DNA of 13,539 nt, taken from positions 1 through 13,539 of the forward strand of contig PCSS01000244.1 of assembly GCA_002771395.1 (NCBI GenBank), written 5' to 3'. The DNA comes from Bacteroidetes bacterium CG23_combo_of_CG06-09_8_20_14_all_32_9 (GTDB lineage: Bacteria > Bacteroidota > Bacteroidia > Bacteroidales > GWA2-32-17). The position numbers and the translations under genes are program-made. Below, in pieces: positions 6,247 to 13,457 of the stretch. Numbering within the stretch: the first letter of the stretch is position 1; every line of letters begins with the position of its first letter. Under the pieces are notes generated by a model, which saw only the letters and a program-made list of their open reading frames with translations, made no database searches and had not been told where the DNA came from.

Positions 6247-8152
6247 ATTTAGCAGGGTCTAACATTGTTGCTTTATCTAAATAAATTTTTGCATTTACCT
6301 CGTCACCCATTCCCTTGTAAGTTATACTTATAAAATATGTTGCCATTGCATTTTGAGGATTAAATTCTATACATTTCTGAAAGGCTTCAATAGCTTCTTT
6401 TCCCCGTCCTAAAGTTCCGAGAGTACTTCCAAGATTCATCCATGCATCAGAAAAAGCAGGGTCGTATTTTACAGCTTTCTCATAAACTTCAAGTGCTTTA
6501 TCAAACTTATTTTGGTTAAAATAAATTACTCCCATATTACTGTAAGTGATAGATTTTGCAGGATTATAACTTAATGCAATCTGATAATATTTTAAAGCTG
6601 AATCGTTCATGTTTTTACGATAATATGCTAATCCAATCTGGTCGTAAGCATCGGCAAAAGTGGGGATTATTTTAGTTGCCGTACTAAATTGAACTATTGC
6701 AGAATCGAGATATTCGGGATGTTCCACCTGGGCATTTTTATTCAGGGCTTTATCCTTCATCAAAACCAAACCATAATAGTACCTCATGTGTGCGCTGTTA
6801 GGAGATTTTACAACATCGGCAGAATAAAGCGAAAGATTGCTGTTCCATTCTTTATTTCGCGTAAATATTTCACCCGAATAAATAATTAAAACCGGTAACA
6901 AAATAAAAACCGGTAACCTGTGTGTTTTAAAGAAATTGTTAGCCGCAACTACAGGAACATTATTCATTTGCGTTTTTAATATTTTAAGGATTGCCCACGA
7001 TGTTGCCAAACTAAATGCCAGTGAAGGAATAAATAAAAACCTTTCGGCAAAAGATGAACCTATTAACATTAAAATATTAGAATATAACGAAATAGTAATA
7101 AAAAAGAACAATGCCGAAAACGCTAAAATATGCCTGGTTTTTATTTTCCGGATTGCAAAAACTGCCATCAAAATTAATACTGCAAATGAAATTAAGACCC
7201 AAAGATTTCCCCAACCACTTATAGAAATCTGATTAAAAGAATAATCGCTTACCAACGGATAAGGCACAACAAACATCCACAAATATTTTCCAAGTATTTT
7301 AATGGCAGTTGCATGCCTTGTTAATAAATCGGGTGCAGCAACTAACAAGTTATCGGCGCTTGATACAAGTGCCATTTCAGGCTGATTTCCCAAAACCTTG
7401 CTTCTTACCGCAAGAAAAATAAAAGCAGGGATTAGCATTGCAAGCGAAAAAATCAGGTTTTTACGATTGGAAACATCTGTAAAAAAATAAATTACAAGCG
7501 GAATAACTGCAAGAAAAGTAATTGCACTTTCTTTTGAAAAAAAAGCAAATAAATAGGAAACTGCCCCAAAAAAGACCCATTTATTTTTTGATGTGTTTGC
7601 AAACTGAACTGCAAATTTTAATGTTAGTACAAGAAAGAAGAAACAAAGAATTTCGTCACGACTTTTTATATTTGCAACTACCTCGGTGTGGAGTGGGTGA
7701 AGTGCAAAAAGCAATGTTGTAACAAAGGGCAGAAAAACATTGTATTTGTAAAGAATCTTTCTTAAAGTAGAAAATAAAAGAACACAGGCTAATGCGTAAA
7801 GTAAAACGTTAATTACATGCCCGGGTTTTGGATTATCGGGCCACAATTCCCACTCAACAGCATACATTACAAGTGATAACGGGCGATACAAATCGTCGGC
7901 GGAACTCCAGTAACCATAACGGTACGAAGTCTTCATTATTGTTGAAATAGACTCAACGCCTCGTTTAACAACCCAGTTTTCTTTTATTACCGAAAAATCA
8001 TCAAGAACGTATCCGTTGCGAAAAGTATTTGAATAAACAAAAAAAGACAGGAATAGAATTATAAAAGACATCAACCTCAATGTATTGTGGTTGTCTTTTG
8101 GAATAATTTCTTTAAAAGGTGCTTTTGGAAGATGCTTTTTTTTGGGCTTCAT
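6230..8152 (-). CDS. GT-C-type membrane protein with C-terminal TPR domain (TMTC-like)
   Basis: A 640-residue protein. A short basic cytosolic N-terminus is followed by about ten membrane helices (28-430) and then 4-5 TPR motifs (about 450-635, for example AYDQIGLAYYRKNMNDSALK and AWMNLGSTLGTLGRGKEAIE). The first extracytoplasmic loop has the GT-C signature GYVLDDF (47-53, D51/D52), followed by DLYRPL (87-92); HPLHTEVVANIKSRDEIL (152-169) is typical of the TMTC/DUF1736 group. Eukaryotic TMTC proteins are O-mannosyltransferases that use a lipid-linked mannose donor, so a polyprenyl-sugar-dependent glycosyltransferase is the reasonable class prediction. Bacterial members are uncharacterised, and donor and acceptor are unknown. 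A promoter-like sequence abuts the ATG. It is the first gene of a two-gene operon. Confidence 0.85.
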   Translation of the reverse strand: MKPKKKHLPKAPFKEIIPKDNHNTLRLMSFIILFLSFFVYSNTFRNGYVLDDFSVIKENWVVKRGVESISTIMKTSYRYGYWSSADDLYRPLSLVMYAVEWELWPDNPKPGHVINVLLYALACVLLFSTLRKILYKYNVFLPFVTTLLFALHPLHTEVVANIKSRDEILCFFFLVLTLKFAVQFANTSKNKWVFFGAVSYLFAFFSKESAITFLAVIPLVIYFFTDVSNRKNLIFSLAMLIPAFIFLAVRSKVLGNQPEMALVSSADNLLVAAPDLLTRHATAIKILGKYLWMFVVPYPLVSDYSFNQISISGWGNLWVLISFAVLILMAVFAIRKIKTRHILAFSALFFFITISLYSNILMLIGSSFAERFLFIPSLAFSLATSWAILKILKTQMNNVPVVAANNFFKTHRLPVFILLPVLIIYSGEIFTRNKEWNSNLSLYSADVVKSPNSAHMRYYYGLVLMKDKALNKNAQVEHPEYLDSAIVQFSTATKIIPTFADAYDQIGLAYYRKNMNDSALKYYQIALSYNPAKSITYSNMGVIYFNQNKFDKALEVYEKAVKYDPAFSDAWMNLGSTLGTLGRGKEAIEAFQKCIEFNPQNAMATYFISITYKGMGDEVNAKIYLDKATMLDPAKYGQQN

Positions 8153-8156
8153 ACTG

Positions 8157-8183
8157 CAAATATACTAAAAAACGGGAACCAAA
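8157..8183 (-). promoter_or_regulatory. Promoter of the GT-C/TPR operon
   Basis: The minus strand has TATATTTG (8157-8164, TAnnTTTG consensus) and TTTG (8180-8183) separated by 15 bases, the same arrangement as upstream of the cytochrome gene. The -7 element ends only 4 bases before the ATG at 8152, so transcription would start at or within a base or two of the start codon, implying a leaderless or nearly leaderless mRNA. An alternative TTG 23 bases upstream (8188-8190) is also possible as the -33 box. Confidence 0.5.
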
Positions 8184-8209
8184 GTATCAATAGTATCCTT
8201 ATTATTGAG

Positions 8210-8272
8210 GGTTATTGCAATTCCCTGCCTGATTACTCGGGTTCTTTACCTGAATACTCAAGTTCTTTACCT
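8210..8272 (+). repeat. Short 21-bp tandem repeat
   Basis: Two adjacent 21-bp units at 8231-8251 and 8252-8272 (GAxTACTCxxGTTCTTTACCT) agree at 18 of 21 positions, and a weaker unit precedes them at 8210-8230. The first bases after the array (CCTGAGT at 8275-8281) can pair with ACTCAAG inside the second unit. It lies upstream of the GT-C gene promoter. The rest of the 8153-8433 gap is AT-rich and includes a C-rich run (GTCCCCCCTA at 8348-8357) that may belong to the end of the adjacent insertion sequence; the terminal repeat could not be located. Confidence 0.6.
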
Positions 8273-8433
8273 AACCTGAGTTTACGAGTTAATTTTTTTT
8301 AGCTTTTTAACCATTTGATTATGAGTTAGATTTGTGTTCAAATTTGTCCCCCCTATTTAAAATATAATTAATATATTTGTTTTTACAATACATATAACGT
8401 ATCTTATCCCCTCCTAATTATAAATTTATTTTT

Positions 8434-9486
8434 ATGGCATATCTGACTAAAAAAATCTCAGGGAATAACATCTATTACTATGCAGAAGAGTCGCATAGAG
8501 TCAATGGTGTAAGACGAAGAAAATGGCAGAAATATTTAGGACCGCTTTTTAAAATTATTGAAGCGATTGATGGCGTCAGGGAAAAACCCAATTATGCTGA
8601 AATATTTCACCTTGGAACACCCTCAGCATATTTAAATACAGTTGAAAGAATAAATCTTGTGAATAGCTTGAATAATTCTTTTCATAAGCGAAAACAAGGA
8701 TTGAGAATTGGCTTTTACTTAACTATCGCCGCTATCAATAGAGCCATTTGCCCTGTGAGTAAAACTTCTTTATGGGAATGGTTTAAAGACACCATATTAT
8801 TAAGAGCCTTTCCAAATGTTGATAAAAATTCATTGTCTTCCCAGCTATTCTGGGATAACACGAAAAAAATCAGCTATAACGCAATTCAAAATGCATGGAA
8901 GCAAATTGTTGATAAAACAATAGCTCATGAAAATATTGATTTATCAAATGTTTCTTGTGATGGAACTAACTTTTATACCTTTATTAGTTCATTCAATATG
9001 CGTTGCTCTATTGCCAAACGGGGAAAAAATAAACAAGGCCGACGCGATAAAAAACAAGTCAGTTTTGCCCTGTTTTGTACCAGAAAAGACCATTTCCCAT
9101 TATATTTTGATGTTTATGAGGGAAATAAACATGATTCGAAGGAGTTTGAAAAAATTATCGAAAAGTTTTTTAAGAATTTTAACGATAAATGTAATTCAAA
9201 CAAAGGAATAACAATAGTTTTTGATAAAGGAAACAATTCAAAAGACAATTTTGAGAAATTTATAAATAATCCGAACTACCATTTCGTTGGATCGGTAAAG
9301 GTAGATGACCATAAAGAACTTGGACCGGTATTAAACAATGATAAACGGTTCATAAAATTATCCAATCCGAAATTGGAGGACGTCAAAGCCTTTCGGGTAA
9401 AAAAAATAATTTACGGAATAGAGATGACTGTTATTGAAATTACTTTTTGGGACCCGGATGGGCAACTTTTGCGCTCTGCGTCTTAA
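8434..9486 (+). pseudogene. 3'-truncated IS4-superfamily (IS1634-type) transposase
   Basis: The N-terminus (MAYLTKKISGNNIYYYAEES, then VNGVRRRKWQKYLG) is the typical opening of IS1634-group DDE transposases. The first catalytic Asp is D176 in VSCDGTNFYTF, followed by KRGKNKQGRRDKKQVSFAL and YEGNKHDSKEF. The second Asp is D264 in TIVFDKGNNS. Intact members are usually about 500-570 residues and carry the third catalytic residue (Glu) near 400-450. Here recognisable transposase sequence stops around residue 337 (about base 9444), and the frame then runs 13 codons through antisense cytochrome gene sequence to a chance TAA. The enzyme lacks the catalytic Glu and should be inactive. The right inverted end of the element is gone. 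Confidence 0.88.
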
Positions 9487-9961
9487 AATCGAACGATTTA
9501 AAGGTCGGACTAGTGGAATTGTGGCAGGTTTTGCAAAGGGCTTCGTCGGGAACAATCAATCCGTTTTTCTTTCTCTCTGCGAGATTTTTCATTATTGTAG
9601 GCGATTTATAGGCACTTCCCGGACCATGACACGATTCGCATGATACTCCTTCTTCTTTTGTAATCCCTCCATTAAGACTTGCATTAATGGCTAATGCAGT
9701 GGAATGACATTTCACACATTTGGCATCGGTAGTAGGATTGGCAACACCTTTTTCTTTTGCAATCTTTTTAGCTGCCTCACCCTGAAGCGTTTTAAAAGCT
9801 TTTGAATGTTGTGACTCAGTCCACTTGGTGTACTGTTTTCCTTTAGCTTCAGCATTATGGCACATTTTGCATTTTGCTGCGCCTATATATTTGTTCTGTG
9901 AGAACAATGCAGAACTTAATAAAAAGAACATGCAGGCAGTTAAAACTAATTCCTTTTTCAT
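9440..9961 (-). CDS. Periplasmic tetraheme cytochrome c (c554 family)
   Basis: A 173-residue exported protein. The signal peptide (1-21, ending ALFSQ) is followed by YIGAAKC, the usual opening of cytochrome c554-type domains. Four CxxCH haem-attachment sites are visible: CKMCH (31-35), CVKCH (82-86), CESCH (108-112, followed by GPGS) and CKTCH (143-147). Other His residues that could be distal ligands include H52 in ESQHSKAF and H168. It is a small electron carrier for periplasmic or outer-membrane electron transfer; the redox partner cannot be deduced. The final codons and stop (9440-9450) coincide with the break of the IS1634-type transposase, so the last one to three residues may have been replaced. 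It has its own promoter-like motif. The response-regulator gene lies 115 bases upstream on the same strand. Confidence 0.9.
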   Translation of the reverse strand: MKKELVLTACMFFLLSSALFSQNKYIGAAKCKMCHNAEAKGKQYTKWTESQHSKAFKTLQGEAAKKIAKEKGVANPTTDAKCVKCHSTALAINASLNGGITKEEGVSCESCHGPGSAYKSPTIMKNLAERKKNGLIVPDEALCKTCHNSTSPTFKSFDFKTQSAKVAHPGPKK

Positions 9962-9988
9962 AATAAAATTTATTAAAGTTAATAATTA

Positions 9989-10015
9989 CAAACGTACTGC
10001 AAAATATAAGCCAAA
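9989..10015 (-). promoter_or_regulatory. Promoter of the cytochrome c gene
   Basis: On the minus strand, TACGTTTG (9989-9996) matches TAnnTTTG and TTTG (10012-10015) lies 15 bases upstream. The -7 element ends 27 bases before the ATG at 9961, giving a leader of roughly 20 bases that is A/T-rich without a Shine-Dalgarno sequence. The 115-base gap 9962-10076 shows no terminator-like hairpin, so some read-through from the response-regulator gene is possible. Confidence 0.5.
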
Positions 10016-10076
10016 AAAATCCCATCTACTACTTAATTTATATACCATAAACTACGTAATTTTTATTTTTAATTCT

Positions 10077-10745
10077 TCATTTGAAATTGATTATTTTTTT
10101 CTGCAGAGCATACCGTATCAGCGCTACTACGTTTTTTACTTTAAGCTTCTGCATAAGATTTTTCCTGTGTGTTTCAACAGTTCTAAGACTTATAAATAAT
10201 TTTTCAGATATTTGTTTATTAGTATTACTATCAGCAATAAGACTGATAATTTCCTTTTCTCTTCTTGTAAGGGTGACATTATTAATTTCAGTTTCAGGTT
10301 TTTCTTTTTTCTTATGCTGGACAAGAATGCCTGATATTAAATAATCTGAAACTTTCTGACACATATATTTCTTACCAAGAGCAACAGAATTTATTGCTTC
10401 TACAAATTCATTTTTTCTGGATGTTTTTAAAAGATAACCATAAGCCCCGATATTCAGAGCCTGAATAATATACTCATAATCTTCATATTGGGTAAGCATT
10501 ATAATTTTAACAGAAGGATTTTTTTTTATTATCTGTTCACAAGCTTCAATACCGGATAATACAGGCATAGATATATCCATAATGATTACATCCGGTTTAA
10601 GTGTCAGGGATTTATTCACGGCTTCCAGTCCGTTTCTTGCTTCTCCGATTATTTCAAATTCGGGTATGCTTTGCAACATCGCTTTTATGCCGTCAATGAT
10701 TAAATCATGATCATCGGCTATAAGAATTCGTATCTGATTTTTCAT
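10077..10745 (-). CDS. NarL/LuxR-type response regulator
   Basis: A 222-residue DNA-binding response regulator. The receiver domain (1-120) has acidic residues D11/D12 (ILIADDHDL), the phosphoacceptor D57 (VIIMDISMP), T/S in IIMLTQYED, and K in YLLKTSRKN. The LuxR-type helix-turn-helix (about 157-218) begins LTRREKEIISLI and includes the recognition helix ISLRTVETHRKNLMQKL. The ATG at 10743-10745 is chosen because the conserved receiver starts four residues later. An upstream in-frame ATG at 10793 would add 16 atypical residues, and its ATGAC lies in a copy of the GTCATTCAATA repeat. The neighbouring kinase gene is upstream on the same strand. Together they form a NarX/NarL-type pair; the input signal and the regulon are unknown. 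Confidence 0.92.
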   Translation of the reverse strand: MKNQIRILIADDHDLIIDGIKAMLQSIPEFEIIGEARNGLEAVNKSLTLKPDVIIMDISMPVLSGIEACEQIIKKNPSVKIIMLTQYEDYEYIIQALNIGAYGYLLKTSRKNEFVEAINSVALGKKYMCQKVSDYLISGILVQHKKKEKPETEINNVTLTRREKEIISLIADSNTNKQISEKLFISLRTVETHRKNLMQKLKVKNVVALIRYALQKKIINFK

Positions 10746-10788
10746 GTGTTTATATTTTTGCAATTTGTTGTTCAAAAAAAAACTCACT

Positions 10789-10871
10789 GTCATTCAATAG
10801 TCATTCAATTGTTTCATTGTTTCAAGGACAAAAACGATATACACAACATTAACCCCGTTAGATAATCGCTT
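10789..10871. repeat. Third repeat site: two 11-bp units and one degenerate mini-element end
   Basis: Two 11-bp units (GTCATTCAATA at 10789-10799, GTCATTCAATT at 10800-10810) are followed by a single half of the mini-element. Bases 10852-10871 match 2086-2105 (ACCCTGTTAGATAATCACTT) at 18 of 20 positions, with C for T at position 5 and G for A at 17. No right-hand TATCTAACAGGGT arm is found downstream. The site lies in the 265-base gap between the kinase and the response-regulator genes. The rest of that gap holds the 42-bp repeat at 10965-11006 and AT-rich DNA. Confidence 0.6.
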
Positions 10872-10964
10872 GATTTAGGATAATCAATAATGGTTATACG
10901 ACAAATGAATTAAGGACACTTTTTTAATTTATTATGTCGGTTAACCATTAACAACTATTAACTA

Positions 10965-11006
10965 CTCTTAATTGATTGTTAACTATTATAAACTTATAGT
11001 CGTGGA
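10965..11006 (-). repeat. 42-bp dispersed repeat, copy B
   Basis: The reverse complement of these 42 bases equals 3171-3212 except at three positions. Read on the minus strand it starts 4 bases after the histidine kinase TGA (11011-11013), so, as with copy A, it lies directly downstream of a stop codon on the coding strand. GTTAAC/GTTAAT-rich sequence continues downstream to about 10940 (TTAACCATTAACAACTATTAA on the + strand, shortened here). Confidence 0.75.
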
Positions 11007-11010
11007 TGTT

Positions 11011-12813
11011 TCATGGTTTATAAGGTATTGTAATCATAATTTCAGTTCCTTTGTCAATTTCCGAGCTAATGGATAATGTACCGTTGAAATCAGAAACTCT
11101 TTGTTTCATGCTGAACAACCCGATTCCTGTGGCTGACTGAAAATCGTCGGTTCCTGAAACATCAAACCCGATACCATCATCTTCAATAATCAGAACAATG
11201 GAATCATCATGTCTGATCATCTGGACATTCACCTTTCCTGCTTTTGAATGTTTAACAATATTATTAAAAGCTTCCTGGCATATTCTGAAAAGATTTTTTT
11301 CAAGTCTGACATCTATCCGTTCATTAAAATTAAAGGTCTCTAACCTGAACTTAATACCCGATAATTGGTTCGTCTGATTAATAAGGTTATTAATTGCAGC
11401 AATAAGACCAAAGTCCTTTAATACCATTGGTACCAGCCCATGAGCTATGTTTTTTGTTTCTGCTATTGCGTTATCAATCTGCTGGTTGATCATAACGAGT
11501 TTCTCCTGATATTCTTTATCATCGGTGAGCTGAAGTGGAAAATATTCCCGGAGGGGGAATAATATTGCTGTCAGAATTTGCCCTAATCCATCATGCAAAT
11601 CTTTTGCAATACGAAATCTTTCTTCTTCCTGTGCGTCATTGATAGCGAGCATTTTTTCTTTTCTCTGCTGTTCAATCAACTCCTCAAAATTCTTCTTTTC
11701 TGTAAGGTCGTGAACCACAAACACAAAACCTTCGTTGTCTCCATTGGTATTTCTCATCACAGAACCGGTAAATAGAACAGGTATCAGTTTCCCGAGGCGG
11801 TGCCTGCAATAGTTTTCAATACATAAGGTATTTGCTGAAGCCAATACCGAAAAATCAACGCTTTGTTTTAAGATATCCTGATTATCTGCAGTAAATAATC
11901 TGTTAATATCCTGCCCGGACAGTTCCTGGTTTTCGTATCCGGGCAGGCTGACAGCAGTCCGGTTGACCGATTTTATTATTCCGTTAAGGTCTGTAACGTA
12001 AACCGCATCGGACATACTGTTGATGATATTGTCGAAATAATTCTTTGAGATAGTAGTTTTCGTTAGTATTTCGGTCATTTTATTAAAAGATGCTGCAAGA
12101 TATCCGAGTTCGTCAGAATGGATAATATCTATTTTCGAGGTCAGTTCCCCCCGGCTGATTTTTCCGGTGGCGCTTACCAACTGATTAATTCTTAGTGTCA
12201 GCCTTCTGAAAAAAATGAACATACTGAAACCTCCTATCAGAATTATCAATAAACCAATGCTGATTATTGAAATAGTGCTGTGTTTAATTGATACATTATT
12301 AATATGTATGTACCGGTCAATATTTGCCTTGATTTGAACCAATATTCCATTGCATCTTTTAATACCTGTATTAGCGATGTAAGTGAGTTTTGCAAGAATT
12401 ATCCGGCTGCTTTCGGGTTTTTTACCGTGATTATTCATGAAGATACTGTCTGTAAGTATCTTGAAACTATCCAATACGTCAGTATAAAAACCCATGTTCT
12501 TTTCAATTTCCGTGTCTTTTATCCGATGCAGGCAAGATGCATAGTTCTCCTGTGTCAGCTTCAGTTGATCTTTATAATGAAAAAAATACACGGAATTATT
12601 TGTTTCCACAAAATTCATCACAGGCGTAATAAGTTGATTCAGTGAAGATCTTAGGTCCTGTACAGAATTCATTATGTGATATTCTTCTACAATTTTGTTT
12701 GAATCCCTCTTCAGTATCAATATGCAGATTTGACCTGCCAGTGCGAGCAGAAAAATAAACAGTAGCAGGATTATTCCATTTATAATAAGTTTTTTTCTGA
12801 TTGTTAATTTCAT
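11011..12813 (-). CDS. Membrane histidine kinase with HAMP, PAS and HisKA_3 domains
   Basis: A 600-residue sensor kinase. The order is TM1 (about 11-34), a 145-residue extracytoplasmic helical sensor region, TM2 (about 180-202), HAMP (203-255), PAS (258-372, INSMSDAVYVTDLNGII then FVFVVHDLTEKK), a coiled linker, HisKA_3 dimerisation domain with phospho-acceptor H407 (EERFRIAKDLHDGLGQIL), and HATPase_c (about 505-598). The ATPase domain shows the N box QEAFNNIVKHS (513-523), G1 EDDGIGFD (544-551) and G2 GIGLFSMKQR (563-572). All catalytic boxes are present, so it should be active. The architecture is NarX-like, but the sensor region has no recognisable nitrate-binding P box; it looks like a four-helix-bundle sensor. 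The partner is the NarL-type regulator 265 bases downstream. By eye, GC is somewhat higher than in the genes of the left half. Confidence 0.93.
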   Translation of the reverse strand: MKLTIRKKLIINGIILLLFIFLLALAGQICILILKRDSNKIVEEYHIMNSVQDLRSSLNQLITPVMNFVETNNSVYFFHYKDQLKLTQENYASCLHRIKDTEIEKNMGFYTDVLDSFKILTDSIFMNNHGKKPESSRIILAKLTYIANTGIKRCNGILVQIKANIDRYIHINNVSIKHSTISIISIGLLIILIGGFSMFIFFRRLTLRINQLVSATGKISRGELTSKIDIIHSDELGYLAASFNKMTEILTKTTISKNYFDNIINSMSDAVYVTDLNGIIKSVNRTAVSLPGYENQELSGQDINRLFTADNQDILKQSVDFSVLASANTLCIENYCRHRLGKLIPVLFTGSVMRNTNGDNEGFVFVVHDLTEKKNFEELIEQQRKEKMLAINDAQEEERFRIAKDLHDGLGQILTAILFPLREYFPLQLTDDKEYQEKLVMINQQIDNAIAETKNIAHGLVPMVLKDFGLIAAINNLINQTNQLSGIKFRLETFNFNERIDVRLEKNLFRICQEAFNNIVKHSKAGKVNVQMIRHDDSIVLIIEDDGIGFDVSGTDDFQSATGIGLFSMKQRVSDFNGTLSISSEIDKGTEIMITIPYKP

Positions 12814-12932
12814 TTTTACATGGGTAAATAGTAATATTTAAGATGTAAACAAGTTCTCAATACTTGCATGTGTAAAAGATATAAGCATTGTCCGTGCCCG
12901 AAATAGGTTGACCAAAAAATTAAAGATCCAAC

Positions 12933-13380
12933 TTGACAAAATTACGAAATTTACAGAAAATAAAAACAGGTCAACATATTAAAAAAGAATTAAAACAACG
13001 CAGGATATTCAGCGAAAAAGTTAGAAAACAAATAGTTAATGATATTGAAAAGGGAAGTGTTCTGTATCTTCAGCAAGTCGTGAGTTTCAAGTAAGCTACC
13101 AAAGTATTTATAATTGGATATATCGTTATAGTCGATATTTGAAGAAAAACAAACTATTAGTGGTAGAAGATAAAAGCGAAGCGTACCGCAGCAAATATCT
13201 GGAGAAACAAATCAAGTAGTTGGAAGCAGCTTTAGGTCGCAAGCAAATGGAACTGGACCTGCTAAATAAGATCATTGATTTGGCCAATGAAGAATACAAA
13301 ACAGATTTTAAAAAAAAATCTCAAATCAGCTATTGAGTGGTTCAGAATCAACAAAGGGATTACACATAGATACAAAATGA
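12933..13380 (+). pseudogene. IS3-family OrfA, disrupted
   Basis: Translation from a TTG at 12933 gives KLRNLQKIKTGQHIKKEL, then RRIFSEKVRKQIVNDIEKG. It continues after a frame change at about 13055-13058 as SVSSASREFQVSYQSIYNWIYRY, a helix-turn-helix typical of IS3 OrfA. A coiled region ending LGRKQMELDLLNKIIDLANEEY follows. The frame is broken again by TAG at 13217-13219 (where a Lys/Gln/Glu codon is expected) and by a shift in a nine-A run at 13310-13318. After that the usual OrfA tail SGSESTKGLHIDTK ends at TGA 13378-13380. Three separate lesions make it non-functional; the A-run shift could be a sequencing error, the others less likely so. Confidence 0.82.
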
Positions 13381-13457
13381 AAGACATATATACTTATAAT
13401 GATGAGCGTCCACACAAGGAGTTAAATATGATGACACCGACAGCATTACGAGTTTGA
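13377..13457 (+). pseudogene. IS3-family OrfB reduced to its two ends
   Basis: An ATG at 13377 overlaps the OrfA stop as ATGA, as usual in IS3 elements. The frame reads MKDIY and then joins directly to YNDERPHKELNMMTPTALRV, the standard C-terminal signature of IS3 transposases (YNxxRPHxxLxxxTP). The normal protein is about 280 residues; only 26 codons remain. The whole DDE catalytic region has therefore been deleted, with the junction near 13391-13396. Confidence 0.85.

Larger units (their letters stand above)
12889..13457 (+). mobile_element. Decayed, internally deleted IS3-family element
   Basis: The likely left end begins TGTCCGTGCCCGAAATAGG (12889-12907), in the style of IS3/IS150-group ends, 44 bases before orfA. 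It contains a broken orfA and a minimal orfB remnant. No matching right end is convincing before the window stops; a weak TGTCTGTC complement lies at 13530-13537. The bases after 13457 show nothing else recognisable. The element lies upstream of the histidine kinase gene and points away from it. Confidence 0.7.

Noticed and set aside
6936..7232. + strand 98-codon open frame inside the GT-C gene
   Set aside because: It is antisense to a clearly conserved membrane-protein frame and has no coding character of its own.
8087..8302. + strand open frame with repeated SLPxYS peptides
   Set aside because: The peptide repetition comes from the 21-bp DNA repeat, and the first third is antisense to the GT-C gene; no promoter or family resemblance was found.
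8337..8433. Left inverted end of the IS1634-type element
   Set aside because: A C-rich run at 8350-8355 was considered, but without the right end (deleted) there is nothing to pair it with, so no boundary can be set.
9825..10199. + strand open frame of 124 codons
   Set aside because: It lies antisense to the cytochrome and response-regulator genes, has no domain-like pattern, and is explained as a shadow of both.
2302..12813. A coherent new defence, toxin-antitoxin or biosynthetic gene cluster
   Set aside because: Every sizeable gene falls into an ordinary family, and no nuclease, effector, carrier-protein or toxin-like gene is present.
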